Assembly: GCA_030725715.1 (NCBI GenBank)
Contig: JANRFG010000018.1
Coordinates: forward strand, 152,485-216,484
Length of the DNA stretch: 64,000 bases
Source: Opitutales bacterium
GTDB lineage: Bacteria > Verrucomicrobiota > Verrucomicrobiia > Opitutales > UBA953
Reading direction: 5' to 3'
In this document: piece by piece, positions 27,304 through 36,386 of the stretch
How the letters are laid out: each line of letters starts with the position of its first letter
Position numbering within the stretch: the stretch's first letter is position 1
Notes under the pieces: model-generated
Told to the model about the DNA's origin: nothing
What the model saw: the letters and a program-made list of their open reading frames with translations, nothing else
Database searches by the model: none
Translations under genes and position numbers: made by a program

Positions 27304-27331
27304 TTGGTAGTCCACGCCGGCCCGATGTCAA
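27304..27331 (-). promoter_or_regulatory. Predicted promoter of the FAD oxidoreductase gene
   Basis: A perfect TTGACA (27331-27326), 16 nt and TACCAA (27309-27304) lie 11 nt before the ATG at 27292. The predicted 5' leader is about 5 nt, too short for a Shine-Dalgarno sequence. Confidence 0.55.
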
Positions 27332-27337
27332 AGGGGC

Positions 27338-27880
27338 TTACTTCAGGGCCTGCTCGATCGCCTTTTCGAGCTCAGCGGAGTCGGGCTCGACGTCGGAACC
27401 GAAGCGGGCGAGGAGCTTGCCGTCGGCCCCGATGAGGAACTTGTGGAAGTTCCAGCCGACCGGACCGGGGTGGCCGGAGCTCTTGCCCGTCAGCTTCTCG
27501 AAGAGCGGGTGCGCCTCGCTACCCTTGATCGCGACCTTGGCGTACAGCGGGAAGGTCACCTGGAAGTTCGCCTGGCAGAATTTCTTGATGGCCTTCTCGG
27601 TGGCCGGCTCCTGCCCGCCGAAGTCGTTGCAGGGAAAACCCGCGACGACCAAGCCCCGGGACTTGTATCGTTCATACAAAGCCTGCAGGCCGGCATACTG
27701 CCGCGTGTAGCCGCACTGGCTCGCGACATTGACGACGAGCCACGCCTTGCCGCCCTTGACGGCGCCGAGCGTGGTCGCCTTGCCATCGATGTCCTTGACC
27801 GGCACGGCGAGCAGGCCGGGGGCCTCTTCGGCCGAGGCGAAAGCGGCGAACAGAAACAAGGCCGATGCTATGTATTTCAT
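27338..27880 (-). CDS. Glutathione peroxidase-family protein, exported
   Basis: Thiol peroxidase of the GPx fold that reduces hydroperoxides. The 180-residue protein has a signal peptide (MKYIASALFLFAAFASAEE), so it acts in the periplasm, unlike cytoplasmic BtuE-like enzymes. The catalytic tetrad is visible: peroxidatic C56 in NVASQCGY, Q90 in FGGQEP, W143 and N144 in VGWNFHKF. C84 in FPCND is a candidate resolving cysteine for a thioredoxin-type cycle. The start follows a promoter by 7 nt. Confidence 0.93.
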   Translation of the reverse strand: MKYIASALFLFAAFASAEEAPGLLAVPVKDIDGKATTLGAVKGGKAWLVVNVASQCGYTRQYAGLQALYERYKSRGLVVAGFPCNDFGGQEPATEKAIKKFCQANFQVTFPLYAKVAIKGSEAHPLFEKLTGKSSGHPGPVGWNFHKFLIGADGKLLARFGSDVEPDSAELEKAIEQALK

Positions 27881-27887
27881 AGCCCCG

Positions 27888-27915
27888 ATTAAAGGCCGGA
27901 AACCAAGGGGCGCAA
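27888..27915 (-). promoter_or_regulatory. Predicted leaderless promoter of the peroxidase gene
   Basis: TTGCGC (27915-27910), 16 nt, TTTAAT (27893-27888), then 7 nt to the ATG at 27880. Transcription would begin at the A of the start codon. Confidence 0.5.
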
Positions 27916-27937
27916 GCGTGCCTAAAACCAATTCAGG

Positions 27938-27964
27938 TTGAAGGCGTTGGTGCGGAAATATCAT
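27938..27964 (+). promoter_or_regulatory. Predicted promoter of the 27975 lipoprotein gene
   Basis: TTGAAG (27938-27943), 15 nt, TATCAT (27959-27964), then 10 nt to the ATG at 27975. It is divergent from the peroxidase promoter in the same 94-bp spacer. Confidence 0.45.
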
Positions 27965-27974
27965 CAGCCTCGCT

Positions 27975-28430
27975 ATGAAACGCCATCTCCTCCTCTCCCT
28001 CCTCGCGGCCGCGCTCTGCGTCGGCTGCGCCTCGCAACCCGTCGTCCAGAGCCGCGGCAACCTGCAAGAGGTCGCCAAGCAAGGCACGACCTATCACCTG
28101 GACGCCCGCCGCTCCGGCCTCGGCGAGAACGAAGTCCGCAGCCTCCGCGACCGCCTGCAAAAGGCCGGCCTGAGGCCGGCTTCGGCGGAAAACGCGCAAC
28201 TGATCGTCACGCTGTCGAGCGACCTCCGGTCCTCGACCGAACGCAAGCACACCGGCGGCAAGAACGGCGTCGCCTATGACCACCAGGTCAACGCGCGCCG
28301 CCTGACGCTCACCGTGGCCGAGAACCGCGCCGGCGCAGGCAAGGTCCTCATGGAAGTCAGCTCGGCCGACGCCGGTTCGGCCTCGGCCGAAACCCTGCTC
28401 ACCGCAGCCGTCGCCGGTCTGGGCAGCTGA
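27975..28430 (+). CDS. Lipoprotein of unknown function
   Basis: A 151-residue lipoprotein with signal sequence MKRHLLLSLLAAALCVGC; cleavage before C18 follows a LCVGC lipobox. The mature part resembles DUF4136-like proteins: a YHLDARRSG segment, paired helices, then ENAQLIVTLSSDL and RRLTLTVAENRAG strands. Function is unknown. The residue after the Cys is Ala, so no inner-membrane retention signal is seen. It is followed by a strong terminator. Confidence 0.8.
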   Translation: MKRHLLLSLLAAALCVGCASQPVVQSRGNLQEVAKQGTTYHLDARRSGLGENEVRSLRDRLQKAGLRPASAENAQLIVTLSSDLRSSTERKHTGGKNGVAYDHQVNARRLTLTVAENRAGAGKVLMEVSSADAGSASAETLLTAAVAGLGS

Positions 28431-28446
28431 GCGACTGCGCATCCCT

Positions 28447-28490
28447 AAAAAGGCGGAGCCGGTTTCGACCGGACTCCGCCTTTTATTTTT
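28447..28490. terminator. Bidirectional terminator between the lipoprotein and SulP genes
   Basis: GGCGGAG-CCGGT, loop TTCG, ACCGG-A-CTCCGCC makes a long stem with one bulge, capped by A-runs on the left and TTTTATTTTT on the right. It can serve the plus-strand lipoprotein gene and the minus-strand transporter gene. Confidence 0.85.
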
Positions 28491-28516
28491 AGGGGAAGAG
28501 AACTGTCCGCCCAGGC

Positions 28517-29977
28517 TCAGCGCGAGCAGCGCGGACGGCCTTCGGCGGCGGGCTTGTACCACTCCTCCTGGTTTTCCTCCACGCAGACCTTGCCGCCGGT
28601 CTTCTCGTGGTTCAGCCGCCAGCTGTGCAAAGACTCGAAGGCCGCGTGATCGATGAAGTCCACGTCCAGGTCGATGTCGACGGCTGAGCCGGCCGGGAGC
28701 GAGGAGAGCTCGTAATTCAGTTTGGGCACACAGGCGAAGGTGAGCGTGCCGCGGATCGCGACCTTCCACCCATCGCCCTCCTGCTTCTTCTCGAACTTGA
28801 CCAACGACAGCCGGCGGATGGCGAAGAAGACCGATACGGCCACGCCGATGCCGACGCCCGCCAGCAGGTTCACGCACGTGACCCCGATCACCGTAGCCCA
28901 GTAGATGCGTACTTCGTTATGGACGGTCAGCTCGTGGATGTGGTGCAGGTTGACGAGGTTGACACCGACATGGACGAGCAGGCCGGCCAGGACCGCGAGG
29001 GGGATGCTCTCGATCATGGAGCCGAGGAAGAGCACGCAGAGCAGGACCCATAAGCCATGGAAGACGGCCGACCAGCGGGAGACGCCGCCGGCATTGATGT
29101 TGGCCGAGGAGCGGACGATCACGCCGGTGATGGGCAGGCCGCCGAGCAGGCCGGAGACGAGGTTGCCGGCGCCCTGAGCGGTGAGTTCCTTGTCGAGGTC
29201 GGAACGCGGACCGCTGTGCAGCTTGTCGGTGGCGACGGCGCAGAGCAGCGACTCGATGCTCGCGATGATCGCCAGCGTGAGCACCGCGACGATGAAGACA
29301 CCCCACTCGGTCGGCAGCCTGAGCTGGGTGAAGGCGAGCGTCTCGGGCAGGTCGATGCGCTTGACGTCCATCTTCGCCACGAGGGAGACGGCGGTGCCGA
29401 CGACGACAGCCACCAAGGGAGCAGGAATCGCCCGCAGGCCGGCCCAAGGCAGCTTCTTCCAAAGGATGAGCACCACGATCGTGACGACGCCGAGGATGGC
29501 CGCCTCCGGACTGAAGGCGCCGAGGCGCGCGGGCAAGGCGAGCAGGTTAGCGAGCGGCGAACTGGCCGGCGCACCGCCGAGCAGCACGTGCAACTGGGCG
29601 AGCGCGATGGAGATGCCGATGCCGGCGAGCATGCCGTGGACGACCGAAGGCGCGATGACCAGGGTGCCCCGTGCGACCTTGAGATAGCCGAGGAGGAGCT
29701 GCACCAGGCCGGCACAGGCGGTCGCAAGGCACACCGTCTCCCACCCCAACTGCTGTACCAGGCCGAAGACGACGACCGTGAGGCCGGCCGCCGGACCAGA
29801 GACCTGCAAAGGCGCACCCGCCAAGAGGCCGGTGACGATCCCGCCTACGACCGCTCCGATAAGTCCGGCGATTACCGGGGCTCCGGAAGCCAAGGCGATG
29901 CCTAAGGAAAGGGGCACGGCCACCAGAAAAACGACGAGGGATGCAGGAATATCTCGGCGAATGTTCATGGATTCCAT
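28517..29977 (-). CDS. SulP-family inorganic anion transporter
   Basis: Inner-membrane transporter of the SulP/SLC26 group, which moves sulfate, bicarbonate or other anions. The 486 residues contain about 11-12 hydrophobic helices, the ASGAPVIAGLIGAVVGGIV and APLQVSGPAAGLTVVV signatures of TM1-TM3, and NLVSGLLGGLPITGVIVRSSANINAGG in the TM8 region. A reduced STAS-like end (residues about 405-470, IDLDVDFIDHAAFESL) lacks the usual Ser/Thr loop. The substrate is not decidable; such proteins often sit beside carbonic anhydrase, which is absent here. The start could be ATG 29977 or ATG 29968. Confidence 0.9.
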   Translation of the reverse strand: MESMNIRRDIPASLVVFLVAVPLSLGIALASGAPVIAGLIGAVVGGIVTGLLAGAPLQVSGPAAGLTVVVFGLVQQLGWETVCLATACAGLVQLLLGYLKVARGTLVIAPSVVHGMLAGIGISIALAQLHVLLGGAPASSPLANLLALPARLGAFSPEAAILGVVTIVVLILWKKLPWAGLRAIPAPLVAVVVGTAVSLVAKMDVKRIDLPETLAFTQLRLPTEWGVFIVAVLTLAIIASIESLLCAVATDKLHSGPRSDLDKELTAQGAGNLVSGLLGGLPITGVIVRSSANINAGGVSRWSAVFHGLWVLLCVLFLGSMIESIPLAVLAGLLVHVGVNLVNLHHIHELTVHNEVRIYWATVIGVTCVNLLAGVGIGVAVSVFFAIRRLSLVKFEKKQEGDGWKVAIRGTLTFACVPKLNYELSSLPAGSAVDIDLDVDFIDHAAFESLHSWRLNHEKTGGKVCVEENQEEWYKPAAEGRPRCSR

Positions 29978-30081
29978 TGGTTGAATACTATGAAACGCCT
30001 GTCAACTTCTGTCGGCTCGGGAGGCCGTTCGGCGTCTTTTCGTCACCTTGCACCGACACAGCCGTAACCTGTCTCCGCGAC

Positions 30082-30480
30082 TTAAGCATCTGCCGGGGGC
30101 CAGACCGCGGCGAGCACCGCCCGGAAGGCGGTCGTTTCGACCAACGTATCAGGTCGATCGATGACTTCGATGCAGTCGGCATTCTCCCAATACTCCCCTT
30201 CCTTCTTCATGTTCCAGAAAGCCAAGGCCAGGGTCTGCCAGAGTTCGAAGCCGGTCAGCTGTCCGCGCGGCAACCACGCCACGGCGACGGTCACTTCCTC
30301 GGTCAGGTCGGATTCCTCCCAGAGGACGTCGAACTTGCCGCACTCGCTGGGCCCGAGGAACTGCGTCACGAATTCCGTGTGCTGCGGGCCCGCCTCGAGG
30401 TAATAACGGCAGACCACCTCGCGCTCGGCCGGCTCGAGGTCGTCGCCGCCGTCGTCGTGATAAGTGAGAGGCTCCGCCAT
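30082..30480 (-). CDS. Hypothetical protein
   Basis: A 132-residue acidic soluble protein (YHDDGGDDLEPAEREVV, LWEESDLTEEVTVAVAWLPRG, WNMKKEGEYWENADCIEVID). No known domain was recognised. Codon use matches its neighbours, and the frame is open with a clean ATG and stop, so it is likely real. It follows the membrane gene at 30516-30863 by 35 nt and could share its transcript. Confidence 0.6.
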   Translation of the reverse strand: MAEPLTYHDDGGDDLEPAEREVVCRYYLEAGPQHTEFVTQFLGPSECGKFDVLWEESDLTEEVTVAVAWLPRGQLTGFELWQTLALAFWNMKKEGEYWENADCIEVIDRPDTLVETTAFRAVLAAVWPPADA

Positions 30481-30515
30481 GCCTCAAGGTCGGAGGCGCC
30501 GCCGCCTTGGGCAAG

Positions 30516-30863
30516 TCAGGATTCCTTCCGCGCCGTCCAGGCCAGCACCACCCAGCCCGCGATCAGCGACGATCCGCCGATGGGCGTGATCGCGCCGAAC
30601 CAACGCGGCGCGCCCAAGGCCATGGCGTAAAGCGTCGCGGCGAAGATCGCCGCACCGACGGCCCAGAGCCGGGCCGACCAGACAGAGCGCCCGGCGATGG
30701 CGCCGATGGCGACGGCATGCGTCAGCAGATAGAACGTCGCCGTCTCCCACCAGCCGAGGGCTTCGGGAATCACGGCGAGGCGCTCCTTCAGCCCATGGGC
30801 GCCGAAGGCACCCAGTGCGATGGCGATCGCGCCGAGGAGGCCCGCGGTGACCAGACGATTCAT
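30516..30863 (-). CDS. DUF423 family membrane protein
   Basis: A 115-residue protein with four predicted transmembrane segments. The family hallmarks GAIAIALGAFGAHGLKERL at the N-terminus and WFGAITPIGGSSLIAGWV at the C-terminus match DUF423 (E. coli YgdD). Its role is unknown. It begins 3 nt after the clpC stop, so it is probably co-transcribed with clpC. Confidence 0.88.
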   Translation of the reverse strand: MNRLVTAGLLGAIAIALGAFGAHGLKERLAVIPEALGWWETATFYLLTHAVAIGAIAGRSVWSARLWAVGAAIFAATLYAMALGAPRWFGAITPIGGSSLIAGWVVLAWTARKES

Positions 30864-30866
30864 CGC

Positions 30867-33419
30867 TCAGGCGCCGGTGTCGGCGCCGCTCTTCTTCTGC
30901 GTGAAGACGAGGCCCTTCTCGCCGACCGAGACGATGACCGGCTCTTCCTTGTTGTAGTCGTCGCGCAGGATCGATTCGGCGAGCGGATCCTCGAGGAGTC
31001 GTTCGACCGCGCGGCGGAGCGGACGGGCGCCGTATTTCTCGTCCCAGCCGTTGTCGACCAGGTAGCCGCGGGCGGCCTCGTTGACCACGAGCTTCACGCC
31101 GAGGTCGAGGAGACGCTTGGCGACCTTGTCGACTTCGATGTCGACGATCTTGGTCATGTGGACCTTCGCGAGCTGCTGGAAGATGACGATGTCGGTGAGG
31201 CGGTTGAGGAACTCGGGTTTGAAGGCGCGCTTGGTCTCGTCCATGATGCGGTCCTTGAGCTTCTCGTAGTCGCGGGTGGAGTCCACGCCGACGTCGAAGC
31301 CGACCGAGTTGTTGCGCTGCAGCACGTCGGCCCCGACGTTGGACGTCAGGATGATGATCGTGTTGCGGAAGTCGACGACGCGGCCGAGGGAGTCCGTCAG
31401 GCGTCCGTCTTCGAGCGCCTGCAGGAGCAGCTGGATGACGTCCGGGTGGGCCTTCTCGATCTCGTCGAAGAGCACGACGGAGTAAGGCTTGCGGCGCACC
31501 GCTTCGGTGAGCTGGCCGCCTTCGTCGTGGCCGACGTAGCCGGGCGGCGAGCCGATGAGGCGGGAGACCGTGAACTTCTCCATGTACTCGGACATGTCGA
31601 TCTGGATGACCGCGTCCTTCTCGCCGAACATGCGTTCGGCCAGGGAGCGGGCCAGGAGCGTCTTGCCGACGCCGGTAGGGCCGAGGAAGAGGAAGGAGCC
31701 GATCGGGCGGCGCGGATCCTTGAGGTCGGCGCGGGAGCGACGGAGGGCGCGGGCGACGACTTCGCAGGCGCGGTCCTGGCCGATGACGGCCGTCTGCAGG
31801 TCCTTCTCGAGCTCGAGGAGCTTCTTGGTCTCCTTCTTCTCGAGGCGGTTGAGGGGCACGCCCGTCCAGTCGGCGACGATGTGGAGCATCTCCTCCTCGC
31901 CGACGACGATGCGCTTCTCGTCGCGCTTCTTGCGCCAGTCTTCGAGCATCTTCTCGCGCTTGGCGCGGAGCTTCTTCTCCGTGTCGCGGAGGTTGGCGGC
32001 TTCCTCGAACTTCTGGTTGCGCGAGGCGTCTTCCTTCTGCTGCACGACCTTGTCGATCTCGGTCTGGACGACGTCGATGTCGGCCGGGATGTTCAGGGAG
32101 CGGATGCGGGCGCGGGCGCCGGCTTCGTCCATGACGTCGATGGCCTTGTCCGGCAGGTGGCGGGCGGTGATGTAACGGTGCGAGAGGCGGACGGCGGCCT
32201 CGATGGCGGCGTCGGTGTATTCGCACTTGTGGTGCTCCTCATACTTCGAGCGGATGCCACGCAGGATGAGGACGGCGTCTTCGGGCGTCGGGTCGTCGAC
32301 CTTGACGGACTGGAAGCGGCGCTCGAGGGCGGCGTCCTTCTCGATGTGCTTGCGGTATTCCGAGAGCGTGGTGGCGCCGACGCACTGGATCTCGCCGCGG
32401 GAAAGGGCGGGCTTGAGGATGTTGGAGGCGTCCATCGCGCCTTCGGCGGCGCCGGCGCCGACGATCGTGTGCATCTCGTCGATGAACAGGATGACGTTCT
32501 TGGCGCGCTTGATCTCGTCCATGATGCCCTTGATGCGCTCTTCGAACTGGCCGCGGTATTTCGTGCCGGCGACCATCAGGGCGAGGTCGAGGGTGATGAC
32601 CTTGCGGTCGAGCAGGATCTCCGGGACGACGCCGGAGGCGATCTCCTGGGCGAGGCCTTCGACGATGGCGGTCTTGCCCACGCCGGCTTCGCCGATGAGG
32701 ACGGGATTGTTCTTCGTGCGGCGGCACAGGATCTGCACCACGCGACGGATCTCTTCCTTACGGCCGATGACCGGGTCGAGTTCGCCGGCCTTGGCGAGCT
32801 CGGTGAGGTCGCGGCCGAAGGTCTTCAGGAGGGAGAGACGTTCACCGCGGCCAGGGCGGGCGCCCTCTTCGCCGGAAGCACGGCGCGAAGGAGGCGGAGC
32901 GTCGTCGGAGGAGTCATCCGACGGAGGCGGCGTATCGCCGTCCTTCTTCTCGGACTCATCGGCGGCGGAAGGATCGATGTCGGCGAGGATCTCCTTGCGG
33001 CAACGTTCCAGGTCGACGTCGAGCTGCTGCAGGACGCGGGCGGCGACGCCCTCCCCTTCCTTCAGGAGGCCGAGGAGGATATGTTCGGTGCCGACGTAGG
33101 CGTGACCGAGGGCGCGGGCTTCGGTCACGGCGTGGGCCATGACCTTCTGCACGCGAGGCGTGAGCGGGATCGTGTCGGGCGCCTTGGCCTCTTCGGGGCC
33201 GGGGCCGACCTGTTTCTCGACGGCGCCTCGGACGGTCTTGAGGTCGAGGCCCATGCGGCCGAGGACGTTGACCGCGACACCCTCGCCGAGCTTGATCAGC
33301 CCGAGCAGGATGTGCTCCGTGCCGACGTAGTTGTGGTTGAACCGGCGGGCTTCCGCCCGGGCCAGTTCCACGACCTTACGGGCGCGGGGAGTGAAATTGT
33401 TGTTTTTGTCCTTATCCAT
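30867..33419 (-). CDS. clpC: ATP-dependent unfoldase ClpC
   Basis: Hsp100/Clp AAA+ unfoldase of 850 residues. Two N-terminal Clp_N repeats ([35 protein letters not shown]) precede AAA1 with GEAGVGKT at 243-250, a UVR-containing middle region near 453-490 ([19 protein letters not shown]), AAA2 with GPTGVGKT at 580-587, and a VGF tripeptide near 706 that is the ClpP-docking loop of ClpA/ClpC/ClpX. The ClpC assignment over ClpB rests on the UVR segment and VGF. It is the likely partner of McsA/McsB. A C-terminal DUF423 gene follows. Confidence 0.95.
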   Translation of the reverse strand: MDKDKNNNFTPRARKVVELARAEARRFNHNYVGTEHILLGLIKLGEGVAVNVLGRMGLDLKTVRGAVEKQVGPGPEEAKAPDTIPLTPRVQKVMAHAVTEARALGHAYVGTEHILLGLLKEGEGVAARVLQQLDVDLERCRKEILADIDPSAADESEKKDGDTPPPSDDSSDDAPPPSRRASGEEGARPGRGERLSLLKTFGRDLTELAKAGELDPVIGRKEEIRRVVQILCRRTKNNPVLIGEAGVGKTAIVEGLAQEIASGVVPEILLDRKVITLDLALMVAGTKYRGQFEERIKGIMDEIKRAKNVILFIDEMHTIVGAGAAEGAMDASNILKPALSRGEIQCVGATTLSEYRKHIEKDAALERRFQSVKVDDPTPEDAVLILRGIRSKYEEHHKCEYTDAAIEAAVRLSHRYITARHLPDKAIDVMDEAGARARIRSLNIPADIDVVQTEIDKVVQQKEDASRNQKFEEAANLRDTEKKLRAKREKMLEDWRKKRDEKRIVVGEEEMLHIVADWTGVPLNRLEKKETKKLLELEKDLQTAVIGQDRACEVVARALRRSRADLKDPRRPIGSFLFLGPTGVGKTLLARSLAERMFGEKDAVIQIDMSEYMEKFTVSRLIGSPPGYVGHDEGGQLTEAVRRKPYSVVLFDEIEKAHPDVIQLLLQALEDGRLTDSLGRVVDFRNTIIILTSNVGADVLQRNNSVGFDVGVDSTRDYEKLKDRIMDETKRAFKPEFLNRLTDIVIFQQLAKVHMTKIVDIEVDKVAKRLLDLGVKLVVNEAARGYLVDNGWDEKYGARPLRRAVERLLEDPLAESILRDDYNKEEPVIVSVGEKGLVFTQKKSGADTGA

Positions 33420-33532
33420 GGAAAGTGGGTCGGGGCGAAACGCCCGTAGGGGGTTGGTAGCAATAACTATGCCCGAAGTGCGGGTAGGTTCAAGCGTTCC
33501 CCCGAAGTTGGTGATAACCTCGCCTTTTGCCT

Positions 33533-33561
33533 TTGCCAGCGATGGACCACCGCTGTTTGTT
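33533..33561 (+). promoter_or_regulatory. Predicted promoter of nrnA-truB-ribF
   Basis: TTGCCA (33533-33538), 17 nt, TTTGTT (33556-33561). Transcription would begin near 33568, which supports a translation start at 33575 or 33587 over the ATG at 33542. Confidence 0.4.
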
Positions 33562-33574
33562 CATCCGCAAAACC

Positions 33575-34576
33575 ATGGGTATCAGCATGCAAGCGGCGGG
33601 CGAGGCCCTCCGGGATCTCGTCAAGGGCCTCAAAGGACGGAAAGTGGCCGTATTGGGCCATATGCGCCCCGATGGCGACTGCATCGGCTCCCAGACCGCC
33701 CTCTGCCGCATGCTCCTCGCGGAGGGCGTCGACGCGCTGTGCGTGAACCGCGACCGGATCCCCCCGAACCTGGTCCCCTACGCCGAAGGCGTGACGTTCG
33801 TCAAAGGAGCCGATTATGACGCGACGGACCGGGTCGCGGTCACCGTAGACTGTGCCGATGCGTCCCGCATAGGGACGGAACTGCTCGCCAAGTTCCCGTC
33901 CGGCATCCTGGCCAACATCGACCACCACGCCTCGAACCCTGACTACGCGCAGACGAACATCGTCGTCCGCGAAGCCGCCGCGACCTGCCACATCCTCGCC
34001 GCCGGTGCGCTCGCCCAGGGCCTCGCCGTCGACACCGTCACCGCCAAGGCCCTGCACCTCGGCATCCTGACCGACACCGGCCGTTTCTGCTACCGCAGCA
34101 CCACCGCCGACGTCTTCGCGATCATCGCCGAACTCGTCCGTCGCGGCGCCGACCCCGCTGAGGCGAACTACCGCGTCTTCGAACAGGAAAGCCGCGGCAA
34201 GCTCGAGCTCACCAAGCGCTTCCTGAACACCATCCTCTTCCACGAAGACGGTAAGATCTGCTCCGGTGAACTCACCCAGGCGGACTACGCCGCCACCGGC
34301 ACCTCGAAGGAAGACAAAGAAGGCCTCGTGGAATTCCCGCGCTCGGTCGAAGGCGTCGAGATCGCCGTACTCATGGAAGAAGGCGCCGACGGCATCCGCG
34401 GCAGCCTGCGCGGCCGCGACCCGAAGCTCCGCCTCGACCTCTGCGCCGGCAAGCTCAACGGCGGCGGCCACATGCTCGCGGCTGGCTTCAACATGCAAGG
34501 CTGCCGGCTGCCCCAGGACCGCGCGAAGATCCTCGGCATCGTGATCGCCCACTACCGCGAGTATTCGGCGAAATGA
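33575..34576 (+). CDS. nrnA: DHH/DHHA1 phosphoesterase, NrnA-like (oligoribonuclease / pAp phosphatase)
   Basis: Manganese-dependent phosphodiesterase that degrades nano-RNA and/or dephosphorylates pAp. The DHH motif is seen in NIDHHASN, with HMRPDGDCIGS (Asp ligands) and a TVDCADASR segment before it. The DHHA1 domain ends with the GGGH loop (LNGGGHMLAAGF). The protein is about 333 residues, usual for NrnA. Start ATG 33575 is chosen from the promoter position; 33587 is possible. Its stop overlaps truB (ATGA), and the truB-ribF order matches the canonical rbfA-nrnA-truB-ribF operon. Confidence 0.9.
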   Translation: MGISMQAAGEALRDLVKGLKGRKVAVLGHMRPDGDCIGSQTALCRMLLAEGVDALCVNRDRIPPNLVPYAEGVTFVKGADYDATDRVAVTVDCADASRIGTELLAKFPSGILANIDHHASNPDYAQTNIVVREAAATCHILAAGALAQGLAVDTVTAKALHLGILTDTGRFCYRSTTADVFAIIAELVRRGADPAEANYRVFEQESRGKLELTKRFLNTILFHEDGKICSGELTQADYAATGTSKEDKEGLVEFPRSVEGVEIAVLMEEGADGIRGSLRGRDPKLRLDLCAGKLNGGGHMLAAGFNMQGCRLPQDRAKILGIVIAHYREYSAK

Positions 34577-35292
34577 GCGAGCCCGCCGCCGAACCCGCGG
34601 GCGTGCTGCTCGTCGACAAGCCGCAGGGCATCACTTCGCACGACGTCGTGGACAGCGTGCGTCGGCTCTACCGCACACGTCGCGTCGGCCATGCCGGCAC
34701 GCTCGATCCGATGGCGACGGGCCTGCTCATCGTGCTCGTCGGCAAGGCGACCAAAGCCTCGGACCAGCTGATGGCCCAGGATAAGGAATACCTCGGCGAA
34801 GCGACGCTCGGTATCGTCACCGACACCCAGGACGCCGAAGGCGAGACGCTCGAGACGAACCCGGTCACGGAAATCACCGAAGCCCAGGTCCGCGCCGCCC
34901 TCGCCTCGATGCTGGGCGACCAGTTCCAGGTCCCGCCGATGCATTCAGCGAAGAAGATCGGCGGCCAGAAGCTCTACGACCTCGCGCGCAAGGGCATCGA
35001 AGTCGTCCGTGAGCCTCGCGCCATCAGCCTGGCCGAGTTCGAACTGCTCTCTTGGGAGAGCCCGAAGATCAACTTCCGCGTCCGCTGCACCAAGGGCACC
35101 TACGTACGCACGCTCGCCTACGACCTCGGCCGCAAGCTCGGCCCGGGCGCCCACCTCTCGATGCTCCGCCGCACGCGCTCCGGCCGGCTCGACCTCTCCC
35201 GTGGCCACACCCTGCCGCAGCTCGGCGCGATGAGCGACGACCAGCTCGTCGCCGCCCTCGTGCCCGTCGCCGAGGCCACTTCCGCCGCATGA
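34573..35292 (+). CDS. truB: tRNA pseudouridine(55) synthase TruB
   Basis: Makes pseudouridine 55 in the T loop of tRNAs. The 239 residues show DKPQGITSHDVV near the N-terminus and the catalytic GHAGTLDPMATGLL with the active-site Asp. Then come QVPPMHSAKKIGGQKLYDLAR and the RCTKGTYVRTLAYDLG motif. It overlaps nrnA and ribF by 4 bp at each end, giving tight coupling. Confidence 0.96.
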   Translation: MSEPAAEPAGVLLVDKPQGITSHDVVDSVRRLYRTRRVGHAGTLDPMATGLLIVLVGKATKASDQLMAQDKEYLGEATLGIVTDTQDAEGETLETNPVTEITEAQVRAALASMLGDQFQVPPMHSAKKIGGQKLYDLARKGIEVVREPRAISLAEFELLSWESPKINFRVRCTKGTYVRTLAYDLGRKLGPGAHLSMLRRTRSGRLDLSRGHTLPQLGAMSDDQLVAALVPVAEATSAA

Positions 35293-36188
35293 GCCTGCCC
35301 CTCCATCTCGCCATCGGCGCCTTCGACGGCGTGCACCTCGGTCATCGCGCCGTCCTGCACTCCGCCCGCGAGGCCGCCCGGGCGGACGGAGGCATCGTCG
35401 GCGTGCTCACCTACGACCCGCACCCGAGCAAGGTGCTGCGGCCGGAATCCTCCGTCCCGCTGATCTTCACGCGCGCGCAGAAGGACGAACGCCTGACCGA
35501 GGCCGGCGCGCAGCTGATCCATCACGAGAAATTCGACCGCGCCCACGCGGGCATCGAAGCGACGGACTTCCCGAAGTGGCTGCAGCAGAACTTCCCGCAC
35601 CTGAAGTCGCTCCACGTCGGTTCCAATTTCCAGTATGGCCGGGGACGCGCCGGCAACGGCGAGACCCTCATCGCCCATGGCGAAGCCGAAGGCCTCGGCG
35701 TGAGGCTCGTCGCCGCGGTCCAGCTCGGAGACGAGACCGTCAGCAGCTCGCGCATCCGCCAGTGCCTCGCCTCGGGCGACCTCGCCCTGGCGAACGCCAT
35801 GCTACTCAGGCCGTACGAAGCCGAAGGGCAGATCATCGGCGGACGACGCCTCGGGCGGACCATCGGCTTCCCGACGGTCAACATCGCCTGGCAGCCCGAA
35901 CTCAAGCCCGCCTACGGCGTCTATGCCGTCGAAGTCATCTTCCAGGGAGAGTCCCTGCCGGCGGTCGCGAACTACGGCCAGCGACCTACCGTCGAAAGCG
36001 GACCTGTCGCTCCCTTGCTCGAAGCCCACGTGCTCCGCGGCACTGCGCCGACCACCGGCGACACCGTGCGCGTACGCTGGGTCCGACGCCTCCGCGCCGA
36101 ACAGAAGTTCGCGGACCTCGCCGCCCTGCAGGCGCAGATCGCGCAGGATTCCGCCCAGGCCAGACAGGTTCTCGGCCTGCTCGGTTGA
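35289..36188 (+). CDS. ribF: Bifunctional riboflavin kinase / FAD synthetase RibF
   Basis: Converts riboflavin to FMN and then FAD. The N-terminal FAD synthetase domain has the nucleotidyltransferase motif GAFDGVHLGHRAV, and VSSSRIRQCLASGD later; the C-terminal flavokinase domain begins GRRLGRTIGFPTVNIAW and has VANYGQRPTV. The start ATG at 35289 overlaps the truB stop. The total of 299 residues is normal for the family. A frame open further upstream is the truB gene in another frame. Confidence 0.95.
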   Translation: MSLPLHLAIGAFDGVHLGHRAVLHSAREAARADGGIVGVLTYDPHPSKVLRPESSVPLIFTRAQKDERLTEAGAQLIHHEKFDRAHAGIEATDFPKWLQQNFPHLKSLHVGSNFQYGRGRAGNGETLIAHGEAEGLGVRLVAAVQLGDETVSSSRIRQCLASGDLALANAMLLRPYEAEGQIIGGRRLGRTIGFPTVNIAWQPELKPAYGVYAVEVIFQGESLPAVANYGQRPTVESGPVAPLLEAHVLRGTAPTTGDTVRVRWVRRLRAEQKFADLAALQAQIAQDSAQARQVLGLLG

Positions 36189-36189
36189 T

Positions 36190-36384
36190 TCAGGACTTGG
36201 CGTTCAGCTGGGAACGGGACCAGAAGAACAGCACGTTCCACAGGACGAGGCCGGAGAGGCCGAAGAGCGGGAAGTGCAGTTCCGTCCCACCGTTGAGCTT
36301 GACGACGAACCAACCGAGGACGGCCAGGAAGTCTGCGATGAGCATCAGCCACACGGCTTTGTTCGAACGGATGAACGCTTCCAT
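36190..36384 (-). CDS. Small two-helix membrane protein, unknown function
   Basis: A 64-residue protein with two hydrophobic stretches (VWLMLIADFLAVLGWFVV and LFGLSGLVLWNVLFFW) separated by a short polar loop. The start ATG at 36384 sits 2 nt after the mpl stop, so it is probably translated from the mpl transcript. It ends 1 nt from the ribF stop on the other strand. No family recognised. Confidence 0.7.
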   Translation of the reverse strand: MEAFIRSNKAVWLMLIADFLAVLGWFVVKLNGGTELHFPLFGLSGLVLWNVLFFWSRSQLNAKS

Positions 36385-36386
36385 GG

